The notes beneath the pieces were generated by a model that saw only the letters and a program-made list of their open reading frames with translations, had not been told where the DNA came from and searched no databases. Positions 20,355 to 31,080 of a stretch of DNA of 64,000 bases are shown here, in pieces; the stretch's first letter is position 1; the number at the start of each line of letters is the position of its first letter. Origin of the DNA: Cricetomys ansorgei (lineage: Eukaryota > Chordata > Mammalia > Rodentia > Nesomyidae); contig JAMJFZ010001815.1 in assembly GCA_026225945.1 (NCBI GenBank), forward strand, positions 1,358,501 to 1,422,500, written 5' to 3'. Both the position numbers and the translations under genes were made by a program.

Positions 20355-20807
20355 TGTTGGACCTCTGAGATCCAAACCGGGACACGCAACCCCACAGAGA
20401 CTCACAGACGGGATATCGATGCAGACGCAAGAGGATTTTATTCCAGTATACTGGGACCGCTCTAACACGCAGGATAGAAGCGGCGCCGGGCAGCAGAAAG
20501 CAAGCCTTTTTATTTACAACAGTTGAAACGGTTGCTAGGGGCTGCATAGTTAAGCACAGACCAAGTTGGTACAAGTTGATTGGTCTCTAAATTGTTTTCC
20601 CACTTTGATAGGTTAGGGCCAATTAACCTCTAAATTGGGTGGTGCTGGCATATAGCAAGGTCGCGGGCAACTGGGAGGAGGGAACTCCTCTTATTTGTCT
20701 TAGAAATTGTTTTTCTTTAACTCTGGGAACTGTTTTGGGTCACGGTGCTCCTGGCTTGGGCCTACACAATTTTGGTGCTCTTAGAAGCCGGACTAAAGTT
20801 CCTTTCA
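20355..20807 (-). mobile_element. CpG-rich gammaretrovirus-like solo LTR
   Basis: 453 bp with a perfect 4-bp duplication AAAG (20351-20354 and 20808-20811). On the minus strand it begins TGAAAGGAACTTTAG and ends GGTCCAACA. It has a TATA-like AAATAAAAAGG (complement at 20506-20516), then AATAAA (complement at 20437-20442) followed by 'atcctcttgcgtctgcatc', the arrangement seen in murine gammaretroviral R-U5. No internal region is present, so it is a solo LTR. The many CpGs contrast with the flanks and point to a comparatively recent insertion. Frames of 78-122 codons overlapping it (20158-20574) are incidental. Confidence 0.8.
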
Positions 20808-20811
20808 AAAG

Positions 20812-21371
20812 AAGCTGTCTGAGACCAGACCCCAAATACTCTACACCCATCCCCGTCCCCTGTTTCTTAAGAATATGACCCTGTTTCTTTCACTGTCTAG
20901 AGTGATCCATAAATCTAGTTAGTATGCTCCTCTACAGCTGGGCTTCTGGAATCCAGAAGCCTTGTCTGATTTCTCTGCATCCCAGAGCCCTCAGGGAATT
21001 TCTAACAACCAATGAGAAGTTGCCTCATGCAGGTGCACAAGGACACTAGAGGCAACCAGCTCTCTCACCCTGTGAGTTGTTTCAGTGCTAACTACTGCAG
21101 TTTTTGGAGGGTGATTCAGAAATCAGTATCTAGGTAAGTCTTCTGTCTCTGAGACTTTCTAGGTGCATTGCTGCAGAGTATCAGCTTGTGAGACCCCTGC
21201 CGATGGAAACCCCACAGGTTTTCCCACATTCCAATGTCATATAAGTGGTCCCTTCTGTGTGATTCAGGAGCTACGTGCATATGCCTAGACATGTTTGTGA
21301 CTTCTCCACTAGACTGAAGTCATAATCGTAAGACGGAAAGGCCATTTACTTGTTTTCGAAAGCCACAATAG
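20812..21371. other. Unassigned DNA
   Basis: No feature is recognised. Confidence 0.4.

Positions 21372-21409
<38 letters not shown>
21372..21409 (+). repeat. (TG)n microsatellite
   Basis: About 19 perfect TG units. The valine/cysteine frame read across it is an artefact. Confidence 0.97.
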
Positions 21410-21410
<1 letters not shown>

Positions 21411-22325
21411 TTTGCCCTGGAGTGTTCTATTATTTTTTGCTCCCAGTTTAAACTTTCAACACAACTGATTGCCTGTGTGCTTGTTCTGTTTTGTTGCCAT
21501 TACCCACTAGAGGGGAGTAGAGGAAAAGGTTTTAGAAAACAGCCAGTCATTGTGTAGAAAACTTTGTGGTTCGTGTTGCACACCTACCTTAAAACAGCTT
21601 GTACCCAGATGTCAGATCGAAAGGTGAAACATGCAAAGGTACTGTGCTTTTTCCCTCACCCTGAAGATTAACTTACAACAGTTCAGTCAAAGCATTCCAT
21701 GAGGGGATTACTGTTAGGGGCCTACCCTCTGCTCTGTCCCATTAAAAGCATTCCCCAGTCTTTCGCTGCCTCTGCTCCCCTTCTCTCATTTTCCCCAGAA
21801 CCCCCTGTAATCCACTTCTTTACTGCTGTCCGAGTGATCTCTTTACAGGCTGTAAAATGGCACTTTAAAGCTTTTAAGGTTGGCATTCTGCCATGAAGTG
21901 GAACCGCTCTGCGTGCACCTATCACATTGGATAATACATCAACGAGCCAAGTTCATGCTTAAATCCTTCCCTTATTTCTTCTAGAATTGGCTGACTTAGT
22001 ATCTATACTTGGAAAGGAGTGCTCACCATTCAGCTAGCAGTAGGAGCTGGCACCTAAGACATGACCTCCCTCCTGGCTTCTTTTGCCAAGCTCATCTACC
22101 TGTCTCTGCCCACTTATCATGCCATCCATTCCTGACCATGCGTCTCTTACTTCCTTCTCCTAATCTCCAAAGGGGACACTTCAGCTTGAAGACAGTAGGG
22201 AGACTCAGTTTCATTCAAGCAGTAAGGGAGCAGTGGCTAGACTTATTGTAAATGAAGCAATGCATGGGAATTTTGATAGGTCTAAGAAGGTGCTATGTAT
22301 AACTTTTCTCCATTTTTAGTAGCCA
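21410..22325. other. Unassigned DNA
   Basis: No gene. Parts near 21830-22160 have the CT-rich look of an old antisense LINE2 end, but the match is too weak to call. Confidence 0.35.
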
Positions 22326-22327
22326 TA

Positions 22328-22396
22328 GAACTCTCTCTCTCTCTTTCTTCTCTCTCTCTCTCTCTCTGTTTCTCTCTCTCTCTCTTGCTTTCTCTT
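22328..22396 (+). repeat. (CT)n low-complexity tract
   Basis: CT repeats with TTT and TG interruptions, ending at the start of a MaLR LTR. Confidence 0.92.
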
Positions 22397-22856
22397 TGTG
22401 ATGCCTAATCTTGGTTGACAACCTGAATACATGTGAACTCAACTAAAACCCAAGCAGCTGGTCATTCCTGTGAAGGATTTTCTTGATTGGATAATTTAAA
22501 GTGCAAAGATCCATCCTAAATCTGGGCCAGACCTTCTGGTTGCAGCCTACATAAAAGGACATGGAAGAAGGAAGATTTACTTTTTGTCTGCTTGTCCTCA
22601 CTCTCCCTGGCAAGTTCGTCTATCCTGCTGGGGAGGCGTTCCTTCACCTGTATTCGAACCTAACCCTTCAGGATCCAACATAGACTGAAGACTGGCTCAG
22701 TCATTTAGCCTCATGGACTGAACTACAAATTCCTGGCCTTTCTGTGGTAAGACAGTCATTGTTGAACTAGCTGGACCACAGTCTGTAAGCAACTCTAATA
22801 AATACTGCTCCCCATCTATATCATTTCTGTTCTTCTAGGGAACTCTGACTAGGTCA
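22397..22856 (+). mobile_element. MT-type MaLR LTR (MTE-like)
   Basis: About 460 bp. Landmarks: TGTGATGCCTAATCTTGGTTG at the start; 'aactaaaacccaagcagctgg'; 'acataaaaggacatggaagaagg' with a TATA-like motif; 'tctaataaatactgc' as the polyadenylation region; 'tctagggaactctgacta' at the end. Subfamily inferred. Confidence 0.8.
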
Positions 22857-23296
22857 TTCTTGCTCTGACACATGTTCTCTCACTCTCTTCTGAGTTTAGC
22901 CTCTCCATAAAAGCATCTCACTGTGCACTCTACACAGATCATTCAAATGTAACTATTTGATGTCTGGCATTGTATAGAAGAGCCATCAAAGATCTATGCA
23001 ATTGATGTACATTGATATTTTATTCTTCAATCCCAAGGCTCTATGATAAGGATTCTTTTCTACAAGATAACTAGCAGATATGCCCATTCCACTGCCTGAT
23101 AGCATTCCTCACCCAGAGTTGTGGGGGCTGTTCTAGAAAGGCCCACCCATTCTGTAACACCTTTCTCTAGAGCCCTATAATTGTTTGATTACTAATACAT
23201 GGCCCAGTAAAAATGAGTCATCACAATTCAACCTGGGATATTTTTTTCAGAGATTTCATGTCTTTGAGATTTTTCTGGTCATACAATTTTCTTTTA
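22857..23296. other. Unassigned DNA
   Basis: No feature is recognised. Confidence 0.4.
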
Positions 23297-23297
23297 G

Positions 23298-23343
<46 letters not shown>
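23297..23343 (+). repeat. (TG)n microsatellite
   Basis: About 23 TG units; the associated frames of 65-70 codons are repeat artefacts. Confidence 0.97.
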
Positions 23344-23345
<2 letters not shown>

Positions 23346-24959
23346 ATCCCTGAATGTTTGTGTTTGTGTGAAGGCTTCATAGCTCTGGCCTGTAGGGCAT
23401 CCTGAGAAGATAGCCTATGATTCAAGCTTCTCTTGAACCTCTGGTCATTTCCCTGTAGACATTCAGGATAGACAAGGGGGCTCAGTGAGTTTCTTAAGGA
23501 GACCACAGAAATGAGTGAATCTAGTCAAAGAGCCCCTTCTTTCTTCTCATGTTCATCCTAGCACCAGCCAAGTCTTCTGTCTCATGCTTCAGTTCAAATC
23601 TGCTACACAAGAACATAAAGTTGGCTCATGGTAAAAGAAGTTATGCAGCCTCCTCTTTGACCTCTTTGGGGATTGAGACTGACTTGGGAATGGGCAGCCA
23701 GCAGTTGCTGACAGATGTTTCTAAAGACTGTGAATGTGAGCACAGTTTCCTAGCCCTAACCTGCTGTGGTAGGAGGAGAAGCGAGGTGGCAGGAAATAAT
23801 GACAGCATTTCCCCTGGACAGAGCTATTACCTGAAGCCAACTGTGCACGGTAAAGGGAGTCCATTCCCTTTGGTTAGAGTAACTGGCATTTCATTTCATT
23901 TCATTCTGAAATAGAATACGGTTCCCCTTTCATTAAATATGAACATCCCATAAAATATGGATTAGTCATAGGACTTGCTGGAGAACTGTGAGTTACAGTC
24001 TTTCCAGTCGGGCTTAAATTATTTGTGTTGGTTTAATGATATGGAAAGCCAATGTATGCATGCCAGAAACTGGGATGTTTGAGATTATTCATCCTAACAG
24101 GTATCTTCTTTATGTTCCAGTCTTGATAATGGCTGAGCCAATTCACTGCAGAAATCAGTGCACTGTACATAAGAGTTTGTCACCAGGTCACAGGACAGTC
24201 CTGCATTCTTCGTAAGTGTGTCACTCACCCTGGCTTGAGCCTTCTACTGACTGTAACGTGATGGCTTGCTGAAGTGCTCCTGGCTTTACACACTACAACA
24301 TTCTTACCCAGACAGACTGGGATTGTTTTCAAATACGCATGATGTAATTGTGGTTTCTAAGAAAAAAAAATACTTGGAAGCTTAAGAATATATGGCTTTC
24401 ACATGAAAAAAAATGGCATGAAAAGAGAAAATAAATGGTAATTCAGATTCATGAAGTGTGATTACAGCTAGAACCATGGCTTAATTTTAAATGAGACTCT
24501 ATGTAATTGTTATTTTACTTTTATGATCTCATAGAGAAAAATGCTTTTTATTGCAAGGTTTGTTATTTTATTGGCTATGCCTAGGTTTATAAAGATGTAA
24601 AGCACATTGGAACGACCTCCTTTCCCCTCTTCTTAATAAATTAAAACTCAAAAGCGAAACTCAGCAGAAGAATCAGCACTGCCTCATGGGATCATATCAA
24701 ACCCAAAGCTTCTGGGTTCCCAGATGGGGGATATTAGGGAATAATTTTCATTGTCTTTCTTAAACTAATGACTTTTTAATTCCTTCATAGCATATACAGT
24801 ATTTATTAATACATGCACATCCTCTATAGCTACATATAGCTTCTTCACATTTAATACTCTTCCCCTTCATAACCCCCTTCTTGTATGTGCAAGCAGTACT
24901 TATATACATGTTCATGTTGACAAGACAGTTTTAAAACAGCTTATTTTGTCTTCAGAATG
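23344..24959. other. Unique DNA, no gene seen
   Basis: A 121-codon plus-strand frame (23549-23914) is the longest here. It has no domain, no recognisable splice context and no family match. Confidence 0.4.
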
Positions 24960-25092
24960 ACTTCAGAGACAGGAATTCCTAGTTCCCTTTTATAGGAAGG
25001 AAGAAGTAACTCAGAGATTAAACTTCTTTCCCAACGTCACGTAGGGTAGTAAGTGGCTGATTGGACACAATCACCACTGTTGTCCTTTGTGT
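24960..25092 (-). mobile_element. MIR SINE, antisense
   Basis: 'cccttttataggaaggaagaagtaactcagagattaa' (in part) and 'ttcccaacgtcacgtagggtagtaagtggc' follow antisense MIR: the GAGGAAACTGAGGC, CCCAAGGTCAC and TAGTAAGTGG blocks in order. An old mammalian SINE. Confidence 0.75.
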
Positions 25093-25483
25093 CACATCTG
25101 GTGAGTCTCAACCTCTAAATGTCATTGTCACCGAGCTCTCTCATTAGCTGCACATGCAAAAGCCAAGCACCGTGAATAGACTTATAGGCAGTCTGTCTCA
25201 GACTCTCTTTTCCTCTACATATAGATAAGGTTATCTATCAGCCATTTGGGTAAAATATAAATTTAGGCCATGAAATACTGACGTAAGATGTAAAATATCG
25301 ATATAAAATATTTCCATTATAAGTTGAATCAGCTAGCTCTATGTTCAGCCTGCACACAGCATTGCACCTGCTGGTCTCCTTTGGTAGGAGGTAAATTCCC
25401 AGGAGGCATACATTTTATTATACTAATCCTTTGTGTAAACTTCATAGATACATGAAGTCAATATTACAAGATGCATAAAGACC
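25093..25483. other. Unassigned DNA
   Basis: No feature is recognised. Confidence 0.4.
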
Positions 25484-25605
25484 TAGCCTGGTAGTACACA
25501 CCTGCAATCCCAGCATTCAGGAGGCAGAGGAGGCAGAGGCGAGATCTCAAATTCCCCAGCTATGTATCAAGACTCTGTGTCAAAAACTAAATAAAAATTT
25601 AAAAA
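25484..25605 (+). mobile_element. Old B1-like SINE
   Basis: 'agcctggtagtacacacctgcaatcccagcattcaggaggcagagg' (in part) is a B1-type head. The right half is short and diverged, ending 'gactctgtgtcaaaaact' and A-rich. Confidence 0.75.
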
Positions 25606-26242
25606 ATCATTAAAATTAACATTAAGATAATCATTTATAAAAGCTAAACTGTTTAATATTTCCTTGCATTTGAGCATATTTAAATTTTGTTTCAAGTAAT
25701 CAGAAATATTTGAAACTAACTAAACTAGTCATGGAAACTATATTCCTTTTGATAAGCTTCATATTGAAGTGTACGTGTTGACAACATTATAGTTGAGGAA
25801 GGTCATGAAGATCATTAGCTTCTCCATTGGGTATCTGCACCTTGAAACAATTATTACTCCTTATGTGCTTTTTGATGAGTACAGAACCTGGCACTAATTG
25901 CTGCCTCCTTCTGTCTTTTAGATTCTCAGGACAATAGCGTAAGATGTCTGCCTCACCCTCCCCAGGATAAGTCCCAGCCCTTTCTGGAGAGCTCTTTGAC
26001 TGTGCAGGCTCTCTGCACATGCAGAGGACTCGAGCATCTGCGAGTTCTAAAATCCACCCACTGCAGGCGAACAGGAATAACCAACGCTCCCCTGCTAGGA
26101 GAGAGCTTTTGTAGGAAATCTCAACTTAAAATTCATTATGTGTCTCTGGGAACATTTCTGTTTGGTTTGGAATAGTTACACTGGACTAGTTGATAATCTG
26201 AATATTATAAAAACTTTCCAAGTTGTTTTAAATTATTATCCT
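25606..26242. other. Unassigned DNA
   Basis: No feature is recognised. A 77-codon antisense frame (25787-26020) has no family match. Confidence 0.4.
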
Positions 26243-26395
26243 GGGGCCTGGAGAGATGGCTCAGTGGTTAAGAATACAGGCTGCCCTTCCAAAGAACCTG
26301 GAGACACTACATGTATGCGATGCACAGACATACATGCAGGGCAAGCATCTATAAATATACAATAAAAATAAAGCCTCAAAAAGTTTTAAAAACGT
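26243..26395 (+). mobile_element. B2 SINE with internal deletion
   Basis: A well-preserved head, 'ggagagatggctcagtggttaag' (A box), then 'gctgcccttccaaagaacctgg'. The sequence then jumps to 'agacactacatgtatg' and the B2 3' part, with AATAAA near the end. The block normally holding the polymerase III B box is missing. Confidence 0.85.
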
Positions 26396-26529
26396 ATAAA
26401 GCTAGTGTATTTTTCCCTAGGTGTTGTGGCTATTTCTTCTCCCTCATAATTTTGCAGTCTCTTCTTATGCTGTAAGTACACAAAAGAATCGCTTTCCTCC
26501 ATCCTTTTGCTAACTCTAGGTGCCTATCA

Positions 26530-27070
26530 GCGTGTCCAGTGCGGGACCACTGAGGACACCAACATGTGATCTTCAAGTCCTTTGTACAGTGATTCTCCAG
26601 AACCTAAGCAAATCTAACCTAAGGGAACGAGGACTGGGAAGTCTGCTGTGAGATAGTATCTCCTGGAAGTGACTCATGAGTCCTCAACCGGCTGGATTCC
26701 TAAACAAGACCTGAACAAAGATAACACTAAGAGTGCTAAGGGATGGGGCAATCGACCAGGGACCCTACCATTAGACAAAGAACTACAGGCAACTAAAGGA
26801 TGCTGAGAGTGTAAGAATGAGGGGTAAGCCCCTTAATTGCTTATCTAATAGCAAGTTGTCAGCTCTGAGATCATTTACATAAAAGCAATACTAAATGAGT
26901 TCAGCAGGTTGTACTTGTATGTTTGTGCACATACATGTGTAATGATAATTAAAGAAAAAGAAGCCATAACATTGAGAGAGAACAACGGGTGGGGCGGGAA
27001 TGGGAGACAAGAGAGGTGATAAAGGTGGGGAGGAAAGAGAATGTGGAACAATATAATTATATTTTAGTTA
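26530..27070 (+). mobile_element. L1 (Lx) 3' UTR, sense
   Basis: Ordered landmarks: 'gagatagtatctcctgg', 'ctaaacaagacctgaacaa', 'agacaaagaactacaggcaactaa', 'taagccccttaattgcttat', 'tgatcttcaagtc' upstream, 'aattaaagaaaaagaagccat', then 'tataattatattttagtt' at the end. Only the 3' UTR is present, as in a 5'-truncated insertion. Confidence 0.8.
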
Positions 27071-27194
27071 AAAAAAGATTTGCCTATGAGTGGAGAAGTG
27101 GCCGGAATGCTATAAGGAAAACCAACTGCTTTCTGATTCTGTTAAAATCCTACTCTACAGTAGAAAACACAGGCTTGGTACTAAAAATCTGATC

Positions 27195-27749
27195 AAGAGG
27201 CTATGATTAGGGAGCTCATGGTAAACTCATCCCAGTGGTAAACTTACTACTACTATTTTGCTAAATAGCTATAGTACCAAACTACCTTCTAAATTCCCAC
27301 CTCTCTGCCTGCATTTTAGAGCAGCTCACAACTCTCATCCGAGAAGTTTCATTGTAAGGTAGATGGATGGTGGTTAGTGCAGAAGCTCACAGTGTGTTAA
27401 ACTTCAGAGTGAGTAAGTGTCTATGGAGTGGCTAGCCAAAAATGATACGTCTACCTCATACTCTTTAGGGATCATCATAGAGAGGGGGATGGGGAATTTG
27501 TAAGAGTCAGAGGCTAATGAGGACTGGAGGGAAGCAGTGTCTTATGGAAATGAGAGGCATGCTGAACAGTAAGTTTATCAACACACTGGTTGTCTGCACA
27601 AGACCTACACAAGATCAGGCCAACCCATGTTAGAATGAAAGGGGTTAACGAACTCTCACATCTAAACGAGGTGCTATGGACAGGTAATAGCTTATGGGGG
27701 AGGAGGAGTTAATTTTATTTCAAGGTGCAGCTCCTAGTAGGTCAATCAC
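27195..27749 (+). mobile_element. L1 3' UTR, sense, left part
   Basis: 'gggatcatcatagagaggggga', 'gagtcagaggctaatgaggactggagg' (in part), 'cacaagacctacacaagatcaggcc' (in part) and 'gtgcagctcctagtaggtcaa' are 3' UTR landmarks of another rodent L1. It resumes after a MaLR element at 28543. Confidence 0.75.
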
Positions 27750-28542
27750 TATCTTAGTGACTTTTCTATTGCTGTGAAGAGACACCATGACCAAGGAAAC
27801 TTAAAGACAAAAGAATTTATTGGGACTTACAGTTCCAAATGGTTAGAGTCTATGACCATCATGACGGGCATCATGGCAGCAGGTAGGAAGATATGGCACT
27901 AGATTGGTACCTGAGAGCTTACATCTTCAGACAACAAACACAAAGCAGATAGAATGGTAATTGGGAATGGCATGGGCTTTGGAAACCACAAAGCCCACTC
28001 TCAATGACACACCTCCTCCAAGCAGACCACATGCCTTAACCTCAATCACAATTCTACCAACTAGGTACCAAGGACTCCAATACATGAGCCTATTGGAGCC
28101 ATTCTCCTCAGACTACCACATTCCATGTCTGGCCCCCATAGGCTTTTAGCCACATCATAATGAAAAATGTATTTAGTCCAACTTCAAAAGTCCCCATAGT
28201 ATTTCAGTCTCAAGGCTGCTTAAGATTTCAAAGCCTCTTCTGAGACTCAAGACAATCTCTTAATTGTAGACCCTGTAAAATCAAAGTCAAAGTAAATCAG
28301 ATACTTCCAACATACAATGACAGAAATTACCCATAACCATTCCAAAAGGGGGAAAAGGGGTATAGAAGAAATACTGAACTAAAGAAATACCAACACCCAA
28401 GAGGACAAACTTCAGACTCTGTATGTCTATACCTGCTCCATAAAGACCTTACTTCTAACCCTTCCCAAATAGTTTCAAAAACTGGAGACTAATTGTTCAA
28501 ATATATGAGCCTATGGTGGCTATTCTCATCCAAACCACCATG
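27750..28542 (-). mobile_element. MaLR provirus remnant (ORR1-type) inside an L1
   Basis: On the plus strand, an antisense 3' LTR (27750-28118; 'cttagtgacttttctattgctgtgaag', 'gacacacctcctccaa') is followed by antisense MaLR interior ('ccatgtctggcccccataggc', 'cagtctcaaggctgc', 'ccattccaaaaggggg'). It ends with about 100 bases of the start of the antisense 5' LTR (28440-28542, 'atgagcctatggtggctattctc'). The interior is deleted to roughly 320 bases and has no coding potential. Confidence 0.75.
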
Positions 28543-28770
28543 ATCGTACCCCAGGAGATGACTGAACATTGGAAGTATATGGACATCACAAATTGGAGTT
28601 GATGGGTTTTTAAGAAAAAAAGAACAACAACAAGAAGTTGGGGTGGAGTAGGGAAGTGGGGAGCAAATCTCAAGAAGTTAAGGAGAGGAATTAGTGGTTA
28701 ATCTAATCAGAATACATTGTATGAATTTGCAGAGAATTAGTTTTAAAGTAAATCAGTCGCTGAAAACTAT
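28543..28770 (+). mobile_element. L1 3' UTR, sense, right part and 3' end
   Basis: Continues the L1 cut by the MaLR: 'gacatcacaaattggagttgatgggtttttaag' (in part), AAC-rich and G-rich blocks, then 'cagaatacattgtatgaatttgcagagaatta' (in part), the classic rodent L1 3' terminus. Confidence 0.8.
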
Positions 28771-28978
28771 AGAGCAGTAGTTCTACCCTCAAACCAATCT
28801 TGGTTTAAAGAGGACATTGGTATTGTCTGGAGACATGTTTGGTTTAACTTCTGGGAGGGTGAAAACTGGCATCTGGTGGGCAGGAGCCAGGGATGTTACA
28901 AAGTATACTATATTGCACAGACTAGTTCCTTACAACAAAGGCTTAGCTGGTCTGAACTTCCAGGAGCACCAATGTATA
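28771..28978 (+). mobile_element. MER5A-like hAT-Charlie element
   Basis: Placental-wide DNA transposon fossil: 'gagcagtagttct' (terminal repeat), 'ggacattggtattgtctggagacat', 'actggcatctggtgggcaggagccagggatg' (in part), 'acaacaaaggcttagctgg'. Confidence 0.75.
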
Positions 28979-29210
28979 GAAATCTTATACTGAGAAAAAC
29001 GAAAAGAATATAAAATTAGTGGAATGCATCTACTTAGGCCTTCTACACCTCATTATCTCTCTACTAGAGTTTCCACCTCATGGAGCCAGCCACCTGCATC
29101 CTTTCTCCTGAATACAGAATCTTTTGTGTGAGGCCATTGCATAAGTGATTGTGAACAAATTGCATCTTGCTTGGTAAAGGCAATAGATTCTGCTGGAATT
29201 AAATGGGGTG
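28979..29210. other. Unassigned DNA
   Basis: No feature is recognised. Confidence 0.4.
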
Positions 29211-29286
29211 GTGGGCTCTAGAGGTGTAGCTCAGTGGTGAAGCACATGCATAAAGCTTTGGGTTTGATTTACAGCACTGAAAAAAT
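29211..29286 (+). mobile_element. ID SINE
   Basis: Short tRNA-Ala/BC1-derived SINE: 'gaggtgtagctcagtggtgaagc' (A box), 'ttgggtttgattt' (B box), 'cagcactgaaaaaa' (tail). Confidence 0.8.
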
Positions 29287-29490
29287 GACTTGCGGATCTA
29301 AATGTGATGACATGTTTTATGAATGGAAGATGGTGTTGGGAGGGTAAGTGTAGCTTGGACTAATTTAAGAATTTATTTTATACATCAACTTAACAGGTAT
29401 TAGTAAGCATTAGTTCTGGCTACATTTGTTAGACTATTTCTAGAATAGAATGGTATTTTTAAACTTATATTTAAACATCTTAATGGATAT

Positions 29491-29874
29491 TGTGCTGGTT
29501 TGAATAAGAGTGGTCTTAATAGGCTCATGTATTTGAATGCTTAGTGTCCAGGGAGTCCAGGCATTATTTGAAAGGATTAGAAGGATTAAGAGGTATGGCC
29601 TTGTTGGAGGAAGTATATCACTGGAAGTGGCCTTTGAGGTTTCAGAAGCCCATGCCAAACCCAGTGTCTCCCTTTTCCTGCTGCTTATGGATCAGGATGT
29701 AGAACTCCAAGCTCCTTCTCCAGAATTATGTCTGTCTCCATGCTGCAATTCTCCCACCATGAAGACAATGAACAAATCTCTGAAATTGTAAGCAAGCTCC
29801 AAATTAAATGGTTTCTTTTATGAGTTGCCTTGGTCATGGTGTCTCTCCACAGCAGTAGAACAGTGACTAAGACA
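29491..29874 (+). mobile_element. ORR1-type MaLR solo LTR
   Basis: Starts TGTGCTGGTTTGAATAAGAG and ends CAGTGACTAAGACA. Probable 5-bp duplication GATAT (29486-29490) and GATGT (29875-29879), 4 of 5. Frames of 72-84 codons at 29440-29909 are LTR-derived. Confidence 0.88.
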
Positions 29875-29879
29875 GATGT

Positions 29880-30914
29880 ATACTGATTTTCCATATTTAT
29901 GGGATGCAATGCTCTGTTCTAATATAGTGAGCCAGTACATTTTAAAATTTCTCAAGTTGCAATTACTTGAAACCCAAGGAATGTTTACATAACCCTGGTC
30001 TATAAAATAGGTAATTAAATAAATATTAATTGATAATAAATCATGAAGAATTTAAGATAATTCTGTGGTACAGATGTGATTTCACCATGCATTAAGGATG
30101 AAAACAAATTTGTATGCTAATGAGGGAAGGGTTGCTTTTTTTACACGCAGAATTAAATCTCGGGTAAGTATTGATACTATTTGATACCTAGACTATTTTT
30201 GTCATTTGTAGAGTTACCCACATTTCCAATTTCCAGTTGCCATTGCTGAGGACCCCGCTTTGCAGAAATGCATATTACAGAATGGCAGGAGTACACTTAG
30301 GGCTATTTCAGAAATTGTTGAAAATTCTGTCCTAGCCAAAATTAATTTAACTACTTTTTATGGAACTCAGGTAAAGCGAACCCAACTACAATCTTTAAAC
30401 ACAAACATTCTAACAAGAACAACAACGGTAGCGACAACCAACTACTTTGATTCTTGTGGTCCTCAAAATGTGGACAAAAAAATAATGAATTGTCCTTACC
30501 ATTGCCTCTTATGTCTTCACCAAGTACCGTAGTTTTTTGGGCCTTTGACCTAGCATCTCCGGTTCTGAGGGCTTATAACTTAGATGAAGATATTCTACCA
30601 ACTCCCCCAACTCTCCAGTTTACAGTTGGACCAGCCTGTTCTAGGAATTCTTTGTGTACACATTTATGTGAGACAATTCTTCTGATAAATTTCCTGTCAT
30701 ATATCTATTTGTTCTGTCCCTGTGGGAAATCTTGACTAAAACATCTGCTCCTTTCATTTGATAGCATAGATACTAAACCACATGTTTCAAATTTCATAAG
30801 GAAACAGTTAAAAACATGGAATTGACTTACTGTATTTGGTGGCAGACAGTGAAAGCAGAATTTATTGTATTAATGATATCTATTGATTTAAAAACTTTAA
30901 AAGTTATATGTTTG
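29880..30914. other. Unique DNA
   Basis: About 1 kb with no recognised repeat. Frames of 90 and 93 codons (30260-30735) have no family match. Confidence 0.4.
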
Positions 30915-31080
30915 TGTGTGTGCATGCACGTGCATGTCTGAGTTCAGGTTCTGTGGAGGCAAGTGGTATCAGATCCCTTTGGAACTGGAGTTCTAAGCCA
31001 CTAATATGGGTGATTGGAATCAAACTTGGTTCCTCTATGAAAGGAGTACATGCTCCAAACTGCTGAGCCATCTCTGTATC
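30915..31080 (-). mobile_element. B3 SINE, antisense
   Basis: Antisense order: 'gtctgagttcaggttctgtgg', 'tatcagatccctttggaactgg', 'ggaatcaaacttggttcc' (B-box region), 'aactgctgagccatctct' (A-box region). Confidence 0.78.

Noticed and set aside
21830..22160. LINE2 3' end, antisense
   Set aside because: Only a vague CT-rich resemblance; no ordered landmarks.
23549..23914. 121-codon frame as an exon
   Set aside because: No family resemblance, no convincing splice sites and no matching frame nearby.
26243..26310. tRNA gene
   Set aside because: tRNA-like head of a B2 SINE lacking the B box.
29211..29286. tRNA gene
   Set aside because: Has A- and B-box words but no cloverleaf; it is an ID SINE with an A-rich tail.
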